A stretch of 64,000 nucleotides of DNA from a virus (IMGVR_UViG_3300047548_001261:17896-81895); one strand, 5' to 3'. Shown: positions 49,165 to 56,807, numbered from the stretch's first letter. The notes: a model not told the origin generated them from the letters alone. Program-made: numbers and translations.

Positions 49165-49418
49165 TTGAAGCCTCCAGGACCCCACACCTTATCGATACGG
49201 TACGCGCCGATGTAAGAGCCTTCGCAACCTATCTTGGAAGACTCGTAAATATGGCAACCAAACTGATTGGATATGCCTCTTGCGGTTGCCGTCGATGTAG
49301 GCTCGTATTTGTTTATACGTACAATCGGCACATGTTCTTTGACCAACTCAAGGAACTCCTCCGGTAACTCGTCCCCGTGCTGTAAACCGTCAAGTATTTC
49401 TATCATTCGCTCTTTCAT
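49161..49418 (-). CDS. Hypothetical 85-aa protein
   Basis: Start at ATG 49418 after GAGGAGG, since upstream codons overlap the DUF6927-like gene. Acidic helix at the N terminus (MKERMIEILDGLQHGDELPEE), then a beta/turn region with Gly and Cys. Family unknown. Confidence 0.55.
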   Translation of the reverse strand: MKERMIEILDGLQHGDELPEEFLELVKEHVPIVRINKYEPTSTATARGISNQFGCHIYESSKIGCEGSYIGAYRIDKVWGPGGFK

Positions 49419-49473
49419 GGATGTATCCTCCTCGAACTCACAACAACCTCGATTAAATTTTACGCATTTCACG

Positions 49474-49989
49474 TTAAGCTCCCTCAGGCCATGTTTCAAA
49501 AGTCGCCCCGGACAAATAACTGCGCCGAGCGTTAAAAGGGTTTCCGTTCCGGTCTTCACCGAGAAACCTGTCTTTTTCGTACAACCTGACAACCTTCAGG
49601 CACTTACAAACGTACCCGTCGTTAAGCCCGTAAATAACTCCTGGCTTAATCTCCAGCTTCTTTACGTTGGCGCGGTGGATGACCTCGTCGCGCCAGGGTT
49701 GGTTAACGAAATCTGTGACCATGTCGAAATACTTGAGAGGGCACGAGTAATAATACGGGCCGCAAGATTCATCCATTGACTTGTATCCCCAACCTTCCTC
49801 AAACTTTTGCAGTAGATCGCACCCGATGTACTTGAAAGGTTGCCTACCATCTTTTGGAGTCACTTGCCAAACAGCCCAGAGCACATTTCCGCGTAAACAG
49901 TGTGTAAGGCACTCTCTGTGCTCCTCGTTCTTTGTTAAACCCTTGATTAAATCTTTCCTGGTATTTCCAGGATAAACTGACCAGCCCAT
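49474..49989 (-). CDS. DUF6927-like phage protein
   Basis: Begins MGWSVYPGNTRKDLIKGL, the signature opening I recall for this family, then a beta-rich body with CLRGNVLWAVWQV and a C-terminal YVCKCLKVVRLYEKDRFLG. 171 residues, usual for the family. Function unknown; found in phages and mobile elements. Confidence 0.62.
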   Translation of the reverse strand: MGWSVYPGNTRKDLIKGLTKNEEHRECLTHCLRGNVLWAVWQVTPKDGRQPFKYIGCDLLQKFEEGWGYKSMDESCGPYYYSCPLKYFDMVTDFVNQPWRDEVIHRANVKKLEIKPGVIYGLNDGYVCKCLKVVRLYEKDRFLGEDRNGNPFNARRSYLSGATFETWPEGA

Positions 49990-50000
49990 TTTTAGTTCCC

Positions 50001-50266
50001 CTAAGAATATTGGTTATGGAGTTTTTCGAGCGCTTCTATCAGCTCTCGGTACGGCTTTGCCCTTTTCTTTAAGGGTTCACTGGCGTTCTCGAGAAGTTCA
50101 TCGATTTCCTCCAGCAACCCTTCCAGGTCCCCCCCTCTTCCTGCTCATCTTCTTCTGGTTCATCCACGCGTTCCATAAGAATCTTGCAAAGCAGCTCGGA
50201 TGGCTGCTCTCGTAGCAATTCTTCATTGGTCATGCCGCGTAAAACAGATTCGCTAAATGTGTTCAT
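50001..50266 (-). pseudogene. Acidic helical protein gene interrupted at a G7 run
   Basis: The first frame reads MNTFSESVLRGMTNEELLRE and on to a stretch of Glu/Asp, then loses meaning after a run of seven G (50129-50135). In the -1 frame the protein continues as DLEGLLEEIDELLENASEPL and ends in HNQYS at TAG 50001-50003, helical and charged to the end. One more G would restore a single frame of about 88 residues; ribosomal -1 slipping on the G run is the alternative. The family is not recognised. Confidence 0.6.
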
Positions 50267-50267
50267 C

Positions 50268-50771
50268 TCAGATCAACCCGTGTTCGCTAAAAGAGTAAGT
50301 CTCCATCCCGCCGACAATAATGTGGTCGAGCACGGTCATGTCGAACATATTGCAGCACTCTTTGAGTTTGGCCGTAATTGTTTTGTCGGCTTGGCTCGGC
50401 TCCGCTGTACCAGACGGGTGGTTGTGGGCAAAGATTAAAGCCTTTGCGTTGTGTTTCAATGCTTGCTTAACCACTTCCCGTGGGTAAACGCTGGCGCCGT
50501 CTATCGTCCCGCTGAACAGGGTTTCTACTTCGATAAGCTGGTGCTTCGTGTTGAGGTACAGGGCGATGAAGTGCTCCCTATCTTCTTGGGCCAGCTTTAA
50601 AGTGAGGTAGTTTTTAACAATATCTGGTGACGTGAACGCCTCGAGATCGGTGTGAATTCGTTTTTCTTTGAGTTCGGCTTCAAGGTATTTAAGTGCGCGT
50701 TCCACTATAGTGGAAGGTTTTTTCGTTGCGGCGTAAGCTGCCTCGTCCGAGGATTTGATTGCATTTTTCAT
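50268..50771 (-). CDS. radC: RadC-like JAB/MPN+ domain protein
   Basis: 167 residues covering only the C-terminal JAB domain of bacterial RadC. The metal motif is ALIFAHNHPSGTAEPSQAD (His-x-His, Ser, Asp), preceded by LSG-type strand residues (FSGTIDGASVYPREVVKQAL). The family's biochemical role is unsettled; phage copies are often this short. It is translated with the 102-aa gene (4-bp overlap) from promoter 51090-51119, with a Shine-Dalgarno of the TCCACTAGGGGA type. Confidence 0.85.
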   Translation of the reverse strand: MKNAIKSSDEAAYAATKKPSTIVERALKYLEAELKEKRIHTDLEAFTSPDIVKNYLTLKLAQEDREHFIALYLNTKHQLIEVETLFSGTIDGASVYPREVVKQALKHNAKALIFAHNHPSGTAEPSQADKTITAKLKECCNMFDMTVLDHIIVGGMETYSFSEHGLI

Positions 50772-51076
50772 GGTTGTTCCCCTAGTGGACGGAAGTTGCG
50801 TAAATAGGCTTCGTAAAGCTTTGACTTGTAAGTCTCCGAATCCGTATCGTAGTAAGCACCCGATTGCATGAACTGCTCATAGATAAGCTCCTTTTCTTCC
50901 CAAACTTCTTGGTTGTCTGGGAGCTTATCTATCCACCTGGAGAATTGCGACCACAACATCGGGTGGCGCTTTATGTTCTTTATTAAAGCTTGCTTGGTCA
51001 CACCTTTCTTAACTAGGTCGAGGAAGGTTTCATTTATTTCGGCTATTTGTGTTGGCTTTTCCATAGTTTTCTCCAA
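50768..51076 (-). CDS. Hypothetical 102-aa protein
   Basis: Helical and charged, rich in Trp and Tyr (LWSQFSRWIDKLPDNQEVWEE). First gene behind promoter 51090-51119. A second Met at residue 5 is an equally good start. Family unknown. Confidence 0.58.
   Translation of the reverse strand: MEKTMEKPTQIAEINETFLDLVKKGVTKQALIKNIKRHPMLWSQFSRWIDKLPDNQEVWEEKELIYEQFMQSGAYYDTDSETYKSKLYEAYLRNFRPLGEQP
50778..50790 (-). promoter_or_regulatory. TCCACTAGGGGA leader element before radC
   Basis: GTCCACTAGGGGA on the coding strand, supplying the Shine-Dalgarno site 6 nt ahead of the RadC-like start. Confidence 0.55.
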
Positions 51077-51089
51077 TTTGTTAGATTAC

Positions 51090-51119
51090 ATTATACTGAT
51101 TATTAAGGTTGTATGTCAA
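51090..51119 (-). promoter_or_regulatory. Strong sigma70 promoter of the repeated family
   Basis: TTGACA (51114-51119) and TATAAT (51090-51095), 18 bp spacer, on the - strand; the -35 lies within the last codons of the upstream 79-aa gene. Confidence 0.82.
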
Positions 51120-51355
51120 GTGAGCCAATTTAATTTGGATTCGTCGCCCTCTGTCTCTAAATCTTTCTGAGGAAATTCCATAGGAATAACCCGGTAATTC
51201 ACTACGTCTTGAACTGGCCACACCACGTCTACTTTGCGCTGACAGTACGAGGATAGCTGCCAGTGTGTTCGCTTATAGTTAAGCCTACCTATGCGGATGT
51301 TGCCGTTCGCATGTTGGATAACACAATCTACGAGGGGATTTGGCAAGGGGTTCAT
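51116..51355 (-). CDS. Hypothetical 79-aa protein
   Basis: Beta-rich basic protein (NGNIRIGRLNYKRTHWQLSSY). It ends inside the -35 box of the following promoter and follows the zinc-ribbon gene by one base. Family unknown. Confidence 0.55.
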   Translation of the reverse strand: MNPLPNPLVDCVIQHANGNIRIGRLNYKRTHWQLSSYCQRKVDVVWPVQDVVNYRVIPMEFPQKDLETEGDESKLNWLT

Positions 51356-51356
51356 T

Positions 51357-51719
51357 TCAGTTTTCCTTTAAATCTGTAAACCCAACCAGTCGGTAAATAT
51401 CCTCCCAGGTTGCGTCACAGACATTACATTTAACTTCCACCCTCCCTTGGGTTTCGCCATCGAAAGCCCCAAAAATTCCAGCTATGTCGTGATCCCCACA
51501 AGCAGGGCAACGCATGTCGGTAAGGTACTTTTCTTGTTTGGGGTCAATAGGTTGCTCCAGGAGTGTGTTGATTACTGCGCAAGCGGTAACCTGTTCGTTA
51601 CGTTGGTTCATGAGTTCTGGGTCTTCCTCGGCGAAATTCTCATCCAGGATATTGTCGTATGCCAGTTCAAGGACAACGTTTAAGGCTTTCAGGATTTCAG
51701 GTGTTAATTCAATAATCAT
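51357..51719 (-). CDS. Zinc-ribbon protein, 120 aa
   Basis: Start at ATG 51719 (MIIELTPEILKAL), after AGGGGATT. N-terminal half is an acidic helix pair, C-terminal half has CPACGDHD...VEVKCNVC, two CxxC pairs that form a zinc ribbon. The ending (WEDIYRLVGFTDLKEN) resembles short phage zinc-ribbon proteins. A nucleic-acid contact is likely but unproven. Confidence 0.68.
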   Translation of the reverse strand: MIIELTPEILKALNVVLELAYDNILDENFAEEDPELMNQRNEQVTACAVINTLLEQPIDPKQEKYLTDMRCPACGDHDIAGIFGAFDGETQGRVEVKCNVCDATWEDIYRLVGFTDLKEN

Positions 51720-51807
51720 TCTGTAATCCCCTAGTGGACGGTGTGTGTGATATTTTCTTGAGCAGCACCACAAGCAGCGCCGCTATCAAACCTAAATTAT
51801 TCTTCAT
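51709..51807 (-). CDS. Small membrane peptide, 32 aa
   Basis: MKNNLGLIAALLVVLLKKIS: a short hydrophobic segment followed by basic residues and a polar tail. ATGA overlap with the upstream membrane-protein gene; the end overlaps the zinc-ribbon start by 11 bp and encodes its leader element. Plausible but short. Confidence 0.45.
   Translation of the reverse strand: MKNNLGLIAALLVVLLKKISHTPSTRGLQNDY
51727..51739 (-). promoter_or_regulatory. TCCACTAGGGGA leader element before the zinc-ribbon gene
   Basis: GTCCACTAGGGGA on the coding strand, 7 nt before ATG 51719; it is also inside the 32-codon membrane-peptide frame. Confidence 0.5.
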
Positions 51808-52028
51808 GATTTATACCTCTTTACAACTCTATGGTTAAAAAATCGCCTGATTATGTAATTTCTCACAATCGAGATTGCCGTAAATATCAGCACGATCTGT
51901 GCGTGTTGCGAGACTGTTGCGTGGAACCCGTACATCGGGAAGACCACGGCTTGGGCGGCCATTGAAATGAGAACCGCCACGAGCGTGTTCAGTAGGGTTT
52001 CTACGAGGGATTCTATTCGGGTTTGCAT
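51804..52028 (-). CDS. Two-helix membrane protein (DUF7220-like), 74 aa
   Basis: Two hydrophobic segments (TLVAVLISMAAQAVVFPMYG and AQIVLIFTAISIVRNYIIRR) separated by a short turn, with a basic C terminus in the cytoplasm. The pattern IESLVETLLN at the start and IVRNYIIRRFF at the end match phage proteins of the DUF7220 type as I recall them. Role unknown. A different frame (51835-52101) also looks open here. Confidence 0.68.
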   Translation of the reverse strand: MQTRIESLVETLLNTLVAVLISMAAQAVVFPMYGFHATVSQHAQIVLIFTAISIVRNYIIRRFFNHRVVKRYKS

Positions 52029-52087
52029 GTTTCTCCGGCTCCAGGATGTTTTCGTTTCGTTCTAAGGTTTTCAGGGTGTTTAATAGT

Positions 52088-52489
52088 TCATGCGCCATTG
52101 AGCACCTCCTCACAAACAGTCACCCACAAATTTTCGTCGCTATGATTTGCGTCCCAAGTGAGGGTGGCGTCGTGCGCCGTAACTGTAAGGTTCGGACCCC
52201 TCCATGTAATTTCGTACTCCATAGGGTCGAAACAGTAGGGTTCCGGCTCTCCGCCTTCCTCTTCGGTGTATCTTGCAACTTCTTCCTCGCCTTCTTCGGC
52301 AGGGCTAATGAATCCCGCGCCTTCAGGCTCCCCGACATAATAAAAGGTGATGGAATGAGCACCTGCCGCAACCAGTGCTGCCCGGCCTTTGGCGATTACT
52401 TCTTTATATGCCCCCACAGCTTGTAAGTAGAGTTCGGGCGTGGGACACCATTCCGCGTTGTCGGATGCGGGTGTTACGATTTTGTTCAT
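52088..52489 (-). CDS. Hypothetical acidic 133-aa protein
   Basis: Strongly acidic centre (PAEEGEEEVARYTEEEGGEPEP) flanked by helical and beta segments. ATGA-coupled to the 68-aa gene upstream. No family is recognised. Confidence 0.58.
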   Translation of the reverse strand: MNKIVTPASDNAEWCPTPELYLQAVGAYKEVIAKGRAALVAAGAHSITFYYVGEPEGAGFISPAEEGEEEVARYTEEEGGEPEPYCFDPMEYEITWRGPNLTVTAHDATLTWDANHSDENLWVTVCEEVLNGA

Positions 52490-52692
52490 GATAGTTCTCC
52501 GTGTTTGTAGGCGTCGGAAAAGACTTCCGCCGCTATACAGTAAAGTTTTTGCGTTTCATATTCTTCACCGCGCGGAGATGTCCAGAAAAACGAGTCGTGG
52601 ACTGATCTCACTACCCAGCCTGCTTGAATAAGCCCCTCCACAAAATCTTGAGGAGTGCGTATTTTCATACCGTCATTTGTTTCCTCTAGCAT
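52486..52692 (-). CDS. Hypothetical 68-aa protein
   Basis: Compact alpha/beta protein (TPQDFVEGLIQAGWVVRSVHDS). Likely start is Met 1, though Met 9 is close. Sits between the DUF932-like gene and the acidic 133-aa gene. Unknown. Confidence 0.58.
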   Translation of the reverse strand: MLEETNDGMKIRTPQDFVEGLIQAGWVVRSVHDSFFWTSPRGEEYETQKLYCIAAEVFSDAYKHGELS

Positions 52693-52715
52693 GTGTAAAT
52701 CCTCTATAAAATTGA

Positions 52716-53571
52716 TTAAGAAATTTGCGCCAACTGTGCAGCCAAAGAGTCAGGGTCTTTAAGCCTTTTCATGGCTTCCGCTAAAGCCCAAAGCGCCTTA
52801 TTGATCCCTACGTTTGCCTGTATCGCGTTGATTGGGCGGGTAGTGGTGCGCTTATTTTTCTCTGTGCGACCAGAAAGCCCGCCTTTGACAAGGTGTTCCT
52901 GGACTTTGTTAAATGTTGACCACAAGGTTCCGTTATTGTCTTCCTTGCGCCGAGGGCGTAGCAGTTGCTCTGCTGTGATCGGCGCAAGGTTAGGGTTTTC
53001 GTATTTCAACGTCATCGCGCTATTGGCGAAGATCAATTGTTCTTGTGGGAGAAGTTCGATGCTGCGCATCTCTTCACGAGACTCTTTAATACGGTCAAAA
53101 TTGTGTAGCAAAGTAAAAGCACCGGCTATGTAGGACTCCACGATGTCGCCAGTGTGCCGAACCTTAATTTCTTCAAGAAGTTCCCCGGTCACAAGGCCAT
53201 TAAAACAAGCGAACTCCACCCAACCGCCAATAAGTGTGGCGGCAGAACTGCCGTCGGAGCTGCCTGTGGCTATCAATTCCGGTGCGCCACCTCTTAATGA
53301 TTGTGTGGATTCGTGGCGAAAGCGGACACAAAACCGGGCGTGCTCAAATTTTCCTTCCATTTTAGGTTGTGCTTGTGCCACCGCAAATGGGTGGAAGCCT
53401 TCTTTCCGCATCCCGTTAAGGATTTTGGTGAAGGGGGATAAATGTGTACTTGTCGGATGTGCCTTCGTAACGGTGTTCGGCAAGAATGGCGGGGCATTTT
53501 GCCCGGATTTCTTCGTCAGTGATTGGTCTGTTTGATTTGATTTGGGCTGAACCCAACTTAAAGCTTCTCAT
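52716..53571 (-). pseudogene. DUF932-family gene interrupted by a frameshift
   Basis: The natural start is ATG 53571 (MRSFKLGSAQIKSNRPITDE). This frame stops at 53416, but the shifted frame from about 53435 on gives the whole conserved body: FTKILNGMRKEGFHPFAVAQ, GARFCVRFRHE-type strands, GSSDGSS, TLIGGWVEFACFNGL and a helical end. One base fewer in the G5 run at 53433-53437 would join the two parts (TFIPFTKIL). The product resembles DUF932 proteins of phages and plasmids, function unknown. The shift is probably a sequence error; the protein otherwise looks intact, about 284 residues. Confidence 0.75.
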
Positions 53572-53608
53572 GTTAATTCCCCTAATGGGTTGTTTTTATT
53601 TAGGTTAT

Positions 53609-53638
53609 ATTATACTGCTTTTACAGCCAGTATGTCAA
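53609..53638 (-). promoter_or_regulatory. Strong sigma70 promoter of the repeated family
   Basis: TTGACA (53633-53638) and TATAAT (53609-53614), 18 bp apart, read on the - strand, directly ahead of the DUF932-like gene (start 53571). Confidence 0.83.
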
Positions 53639-53665
53639 GTCGGCTCAATAGTCAAGCTAACTCAG

Positions 53666-53874
53666 TTAGCATCCATATTTAAGCCCCAAAATTTTGGTGA
53701 CGGTGATACCTATAATCAGCCCGGCGACCGCAGCGGCTGCGACAAGTTTTTTTTTGCCTTTAATTCGCCCTGTACTTTTTGGGCGTAGACAAAATCGAGT
53801 TGACTGCGCAATAGCGCGGCTTGGTTTGTTAGTTTCATAATGAGTTGGTTTGTTGGGGTTAGGTGGTCGATCAT
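53666..53874 (-). pseudogene. Small membrane-anchored protein gene interrupted at an A9 run
   Basis: ATG 53874 opens MIDHLTPTNQLIMKLTNQAA, a helical region ending KVQGELKAKKK at nine A (53747-53755). The frame then shifts by -1 and continues LVAAAAVAGLIIGITVTKIL, a membrane segment, to TAA 53666-53668. The original frame stops at 53716 after a meaningless end. One extra A restores a protein of about 69 residues with a cytoplasmic helix and a C-terminal anchor. Confidence 0.6.
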
Positions 53875-53880
53875 GGCGGC

Positions 53881-54066
53881 TCAGTTGAGTTTTCCTGATT
53901 GGGTTGTTATGGAGCGCAAATAGTCCTCTGTGGCGGGCATGTCGAGATTTTTTGTATCTATCCACACGCGGATTGCGTGCTGGACAAACTCGCCTAAGCG
54001 TTCGGCTTCGGTGTTTGGGTTTGCTGCGGTAATGGTGTCCCCCCAGCAGGGGCAGTATGAGTCCAT
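53881..54066 (-). CDS. Hypothetical 61-aa protein
   Basis: Start at ATG 54066 (MDSYCPCWGDTITAANPNTE) rather than further upstream, where it would overlap the pentapeptide gene. It has a Cys-Pro-Cys turn at the start and an amphipathic helix later. Unknown. Confidence 0.5.
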   Translation of the reverse strand: MDSYCPCWGDTITAANPNTEAERLGEFVQHAIRVWIDTKNLDMPATEDYLRSITTQSGKLN

Positions 54067-54080
54067 TCTCAAATCCTCCC

Positions 54081-54377
54081 TTAGGGGAAGTTTTTGATTA
54101 TCAATTCGATTATTGGTTTGTTGGTTTTCCACCAAGCCAGAACCTTTTCATCCATCTCCGCAATACGCACATCTTCAAAAGACATCCAGTCGGCAATAGG
54201 GTGTTGTTGGTTCCCTATTGCCATTACGTCCTTCGTTAGCACAGTCAACCAAGTGCCCAACTGGACGGTTTTTATTTCTTTGTTGTTACCTATGCTTTGG
54301 CGAAGGTTGGCCCCGGAAAGGTTGGCCCCGGAAAGGTTGGCCTCGGGTTCTATTTTGTAGCCATTTATAACTTTCAT
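54081..54377 (-). CDS. Short pentapeptide-repeat protein, 98 aa
   Basis: Residues 11-27 are NLSGANLSGANLRQSIG, three pentapeptide (A/N-L-S-G-A) repeats, followed by an alpha/beta region (TWLTVLTKDVMAIG) and a C-terminal IIELIIKNFP. The low repeat number argues against a full DNA-mimic coil; it may be a regulatory or decoration protein. The leader element TCCACTAGGAGA precedes it. Confidence 0.6.
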   Translation of the reverse strand: MKVINGYKIEPEANLSGANLSGANLRQSIGNNKEIKTVQLGTWLTVLTKDVMAIGNQQHPIADWMSFEDVRIAEMDEKVLAWWKTNKPIIELIIKNFP

Positions 54378-54383
54378 GATCTA

Positions 54384-54395
54384 TCTCCTAGTGGA
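54384..54395 (-). promoter_or_regulatory. Leader element before the pentapeptide gene
   Basis: TCCACTAGGAGA on the coding strand, 6 nt before ATG 54377; a variant of the TCCACTAGGGGA element. Confidence 0.5.
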
Positions 54396-54400
54396 AGTTT

Positions 54401-54703
54401 TTAATAACAAGCCCGTCTATAAGCCTTTGTTTTAAAATACTTTTTAGGCTTGCGGTTTGGGTTAAGCCTGCTCTTTCTGGCCAGGTTAAATTTAGGCTTG
54501 CGGTTTGGGTTGCGGTTTGGGTTAAGCCAGTTCTTTCTGGACAGGCTAATTTCGTGCATGTAAAAATCTTTGAACGTGCCGGGGTCGATGAATTGCCGGA
54601 GTTCAAAAACCTCGTAGTCATCGTCCACCAACTTCTGGCCTTCGTCGGCAAGAAAGATGCCTACCAGGTTTTCGGGACTTGGTGGGCAGGGTGTCAGATT
54701 CAT
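54401..54703 (-). CDS. Basic-tailed phage protein, 100 aa
   Basis: Begins MNLTPCPPSPENLVGIFLAD with an acidic first half. The second half holds two copies of an NPNRKPK/LARK repeat from a DNA repeat, strongly basic. Another frame of the same DNA gives a pentapeptide-like C terminus similar to the next gene, so the end may derive from an old pentapeptide gene. Starts inside the previous stop (ATGA). Confidence 0.55.
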   Translation of the reverse strand: MNLTPCPPSPENLVGIFLADEGQKLVDDDYEVFELRQFIDPGTFKDFYMHEISLSRKNWLNPNRNPNRKPKFNLARKSRLNPNRKPKKYFKTKAYRRACY

Positions 54704-54792
54704 GTCATACACCACAAGATGATTAAGGCCATTGCCGCGAGGCAAAGGCCGATGATTGCTTGGTGTTCTGGTTCGCGCTCTGGTCTGTTCAT
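54700..54792 (-). CDS. Small membrane peptide, 30 aa
   Basis: MNRPEREPEHQA followed by a 16-residue hydrophobic segment (IIGLCLAAMALIILWC). Coupled by ATGA to the next gene. Typical phage single-pass peptide. Confidence 0.55.
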   Translation of the reverse strand: MNRPEREPEHQAIIGLCLAAMALIILWCMT

Positions 54793-54803
54793 GGCTAAAC
54801 TCC

Positions 54804-55361
54804 TTAAAAGTCGGGGTGAAGGTATTTACGGCAAATGTCAGCCGTTTGTTTCTGGTTTTCTTTTCTTGCAGCAGCAGCAGCATCAGCTGCAGCAGCTGCA
54901 TCAGCAGCAGCGTGAGCAGCAGCATAAGCCACATGAGCAGCAGCAGCATAAGCAGCAGCAGCAGCATAAGCATAAGCATAAGCAGCATCAGTAGCATAAG
55001 CAGCAGCATAAGCATAAGCAGCATCAGTAGCATAAGCATAAGCAGCAGCATAAGCATCAGCAGCATAAGCATAAGCAGCATCTAAATCTTCTCTGGTTGC
55101 TTTACCCTCCCCGAAAGCGATAGCTATATCCACCGCTTTTAGGCTTCTTTCATCCTCCATTAAGTGCCTCACCGTGTTGGCACAGCTCCCTTTTGCCAAT
55201 GTCAGCCCTTTTACGTCGTCAGGGTGCATTTTGGCGTAGAACCAAAGCATCCAATCCCCTCTAGGACATGTTTCCCACGCTTCTTGTGGGGTCTTATCAC
55301 CTAGCCATTCAACTGCTGAACTGCAAGGTCGGTGTTGTTTTATAAGTTCGATTGCTATCAT
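54804..55361 (-). CDS. Ala/Tyr-repeat protein, 185 aa
   Basis: A globular N-terminal part of about 95 residues (MIAIELIKQHRPCSSAVEWL, GDWMLWFYAKM) is followed by a 70-residue repeat of Ala, Tyr and Asp (AYAYAADAYAAA patterns) and a charged end. The repeat would form a long helix with Tyr on one face. The N-terminal part resembles immunity-like modules I associate with Imm-5 type proteins, but this is a weak match. ATGA overlap with the next gene upstream. Confidence 0.6.
   Translation of the reverse strand: MIAIELIKQHRPCSSAVEWLGDKTPQEAWETCPRGDWMLWFYAKMHPDDVKGLTLAKGSCANTVRHLMEDERSLKAVDIAIAFGEGKATREDLDAAYAYAADAYAAAYAYATDAAYAYAAAYATDAAYAYAYAAAAAYAAAAHVAYAAAHAAADAAAAADAAAAARKENQKQTADICRKYLHPDF
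54868..55080. repeat. GCAGCA/GCATAA low-complexity tract
   Basis: A 200-bp tract built from GCAGCA and GCATAA triplets (in the coding frame Ala and Tyr codons), with blocks such as GCATAAGCATAAGCAGCATC repeated several times. Such tracts expand and contract by slippage. Confidence 0.8.
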
Positions 55362-55819
55362 GGCATTAAGCCTTGGGTTTTCTGGGAAATCCAGTTGTTA
55401 GTAGCCATGAAGTCAACTTCCGTCCTGGTTATGAACGAAGCAAACCCGCCGAAAGATTCAGGACACATACGGGAGCAAGTATTGGCCCCTTCGATTGAGA
55501 TGAACTGGGTTCCAGCGCACTCAGGCTTATTGAGCACTTTTTGGAAAATATAATCGGCATCAACGGAATTATTTGGGTCGTCGCCAAAATAATCTGCGTA
55601 TCTAGGGTCTTGTGAGTAATCCTCTTCGGTAGAGTCGAAGAACTCAAATGCGTCCATCCCGCGAACACCGTCCTCAGCATAGAAATAAAGCAAGGATGGG
55701 TCTTCTGTCACTTCTTCTGCCGCGAAGCCACAAGCTATTAACAAGGCTTGCTCAAAATCTGTGAAGGCTGTTTTCGGTAAGAACGGGTGAACGGTGGCTT
55801 GGGTTGTGTAATCGGGCAT
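55358..55819 (-). CDS. Hypothetical acidic 153-aa protein
   Basis: MPDYTTQATVHPFLPKTAFT opening, acidic middle (STEEDYSQDPRYADYFGDDP) and a C-terminal part with Cys residues (ANTCSRMCPESFGG). First gene behind promoter 55851-55879. It resembles uncharacterised phage proteins; no function can be named. Confidence 0.6.
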   Translation of the reverse strand: MPDYTTQATVHPFLPKTAFTDFEQALLIACGFAAEEVTEDPSLLYFYAEDGVRGMDAFEFFDSTEEDYSQDPRYADYFGDDPNNSVDADYIFQKVLNKPECAGTQFISIEGANTCSRMCPESFGGFASFITRTEVDFMATNNWISQKTQGLMP

Positions 55820-55850
55820 GGCGTTTTCCTCTTTAGTTTCAGTAGGTTAT

Positions 55851-55879
55851 ATTATAACCTTTTTCGGGTAGTATGTCAA
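55851..55879 (-). promoter_or_regulatory. Strong sigma70 promoter of the repeated family
   Basis: TTGACA (55874-55879) and TATAAT (55851-55856) with a 17-bp spacer on the - strand. Confidence 0.85.
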
Positions 55880-56742
55880 ATCGCCCTTAATCTTTCCAAT
55901 ATTTCAGGCATCAAGTTATGAACAATGGCAACGAACTCTGCGTTTGCCCTATTCAATGTAACGTTATATGATTTATGTATTTTTTGCTTATAAATACAAT
56001 AATTTATCACATAACTGTCTATAAATTTTGCAATCCAGTTTACTTTGTTTGTCGATGTCGGCAATGACTGATCTGTCATTTTCTGTGAGCCAGTTGTTCA
56101 TTGGTTTTGGTTTTTCGGCTTCAATGTCGCGGGGGAGGTACACAAAAACATATTGGATAATTGAGTTTTTTAACGATTTTATAATTCTCATTTCATCATG
56201 AGTCGTTTGAATTATATTGATAGAGTGCTGTAACTCATCATAATTATCTCGTTCAAAATCATAATTTGCATCAATATAGGCATTACAAATGCTCAGCCAG
56301 CGTTGCAACACGTTGCGGACTATATCAATACCGCCAGCGGCAGAAAAATAGCAAACGCGGGATATTGCAGCACCCGCTGACGGCGATACATAAACCCCCG
56401 CGTCCTCGTCATATTCGGGTGCAAATCCGGCTATAAGTTGGCTATTTACAATTGATTGTGTGTATTTTCCGGCGCGTAACAAAAAATCTAACTCGTAGGC
56501 ACTGAATGTTACCTGGCAATTTTCTATTTTTTCGCCGTTGCGCCACAACTTTCCAGCTTTAATAAATGCGGCATCTAAAACTGGAATGCCACGGAATTCT
56601 TGTTTTTTTTTTTTTTTAAATCCGACTTTCTCCATTCATCAAATTTTTGTGGCAATTCAATATTGTTAGTTGCCGCATAAATAGCCACGATGGCTTCAAT
56701 AGTCTCAATTGTTAAAGCTTGTTCAATTTGGTTTAAATACAT
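55876..56742 (-). pseudogene. AT-rich accessory gene broken at an A15 run and again near its end
   Basis: ATG 56742 (MYLNQIEQALTIETIEAIV) is preceded by GGAG; an upstream ATG at 56805 follows a TCCCCTAGGGGA element. The protein reads to KSDLKKKK at a run of 15 A (56603-56617). The +1-base frame then continues EFRGIPVLDAAFIKAGKLW and on for 200 residues to about 56040. A second shift there would add KFIDSYVINYCIYKQ to a stop at 55876. If both shifts are errors, one protein of about 285 residues results: mixed alpha/beta, Tyr/Ile/Asn-rich, no known family. The base composition is more AT-rich than its neighbours, suggesting recent arrival. Confidence 0.5.
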
Positions 56743-56807
56743 GATTTTCTCCAGCACCTGTAGCCCGATGCGCAGCATAATATGAGTTGTTGCAATCTCG
56801 AACATAT

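Noticed and set aside
49267-49779. 170-codon + strand ORF
   Set aside because: Antisense to the 85-aa gene and the DUF6927-like gene; no Shine-Dalgarno site and no recognisable content.
51835-52101. Second frame (MAHELLNTLKTLERN...) overlapping the DUF7220-like gene
   Set aside because: The first 25 codons look reasonable, but the rest overlaps the membrane protein and is Arg/Asn-rich as in shadow frames; kept only as a possibility.
54554-54994. Gln/His-rich + strand ORF (HQQQ repeats)
   Set aside because: It is the reverse complement of the Ala/Tyr repeat tract, and the - strand gene there has a proper start and operon context.
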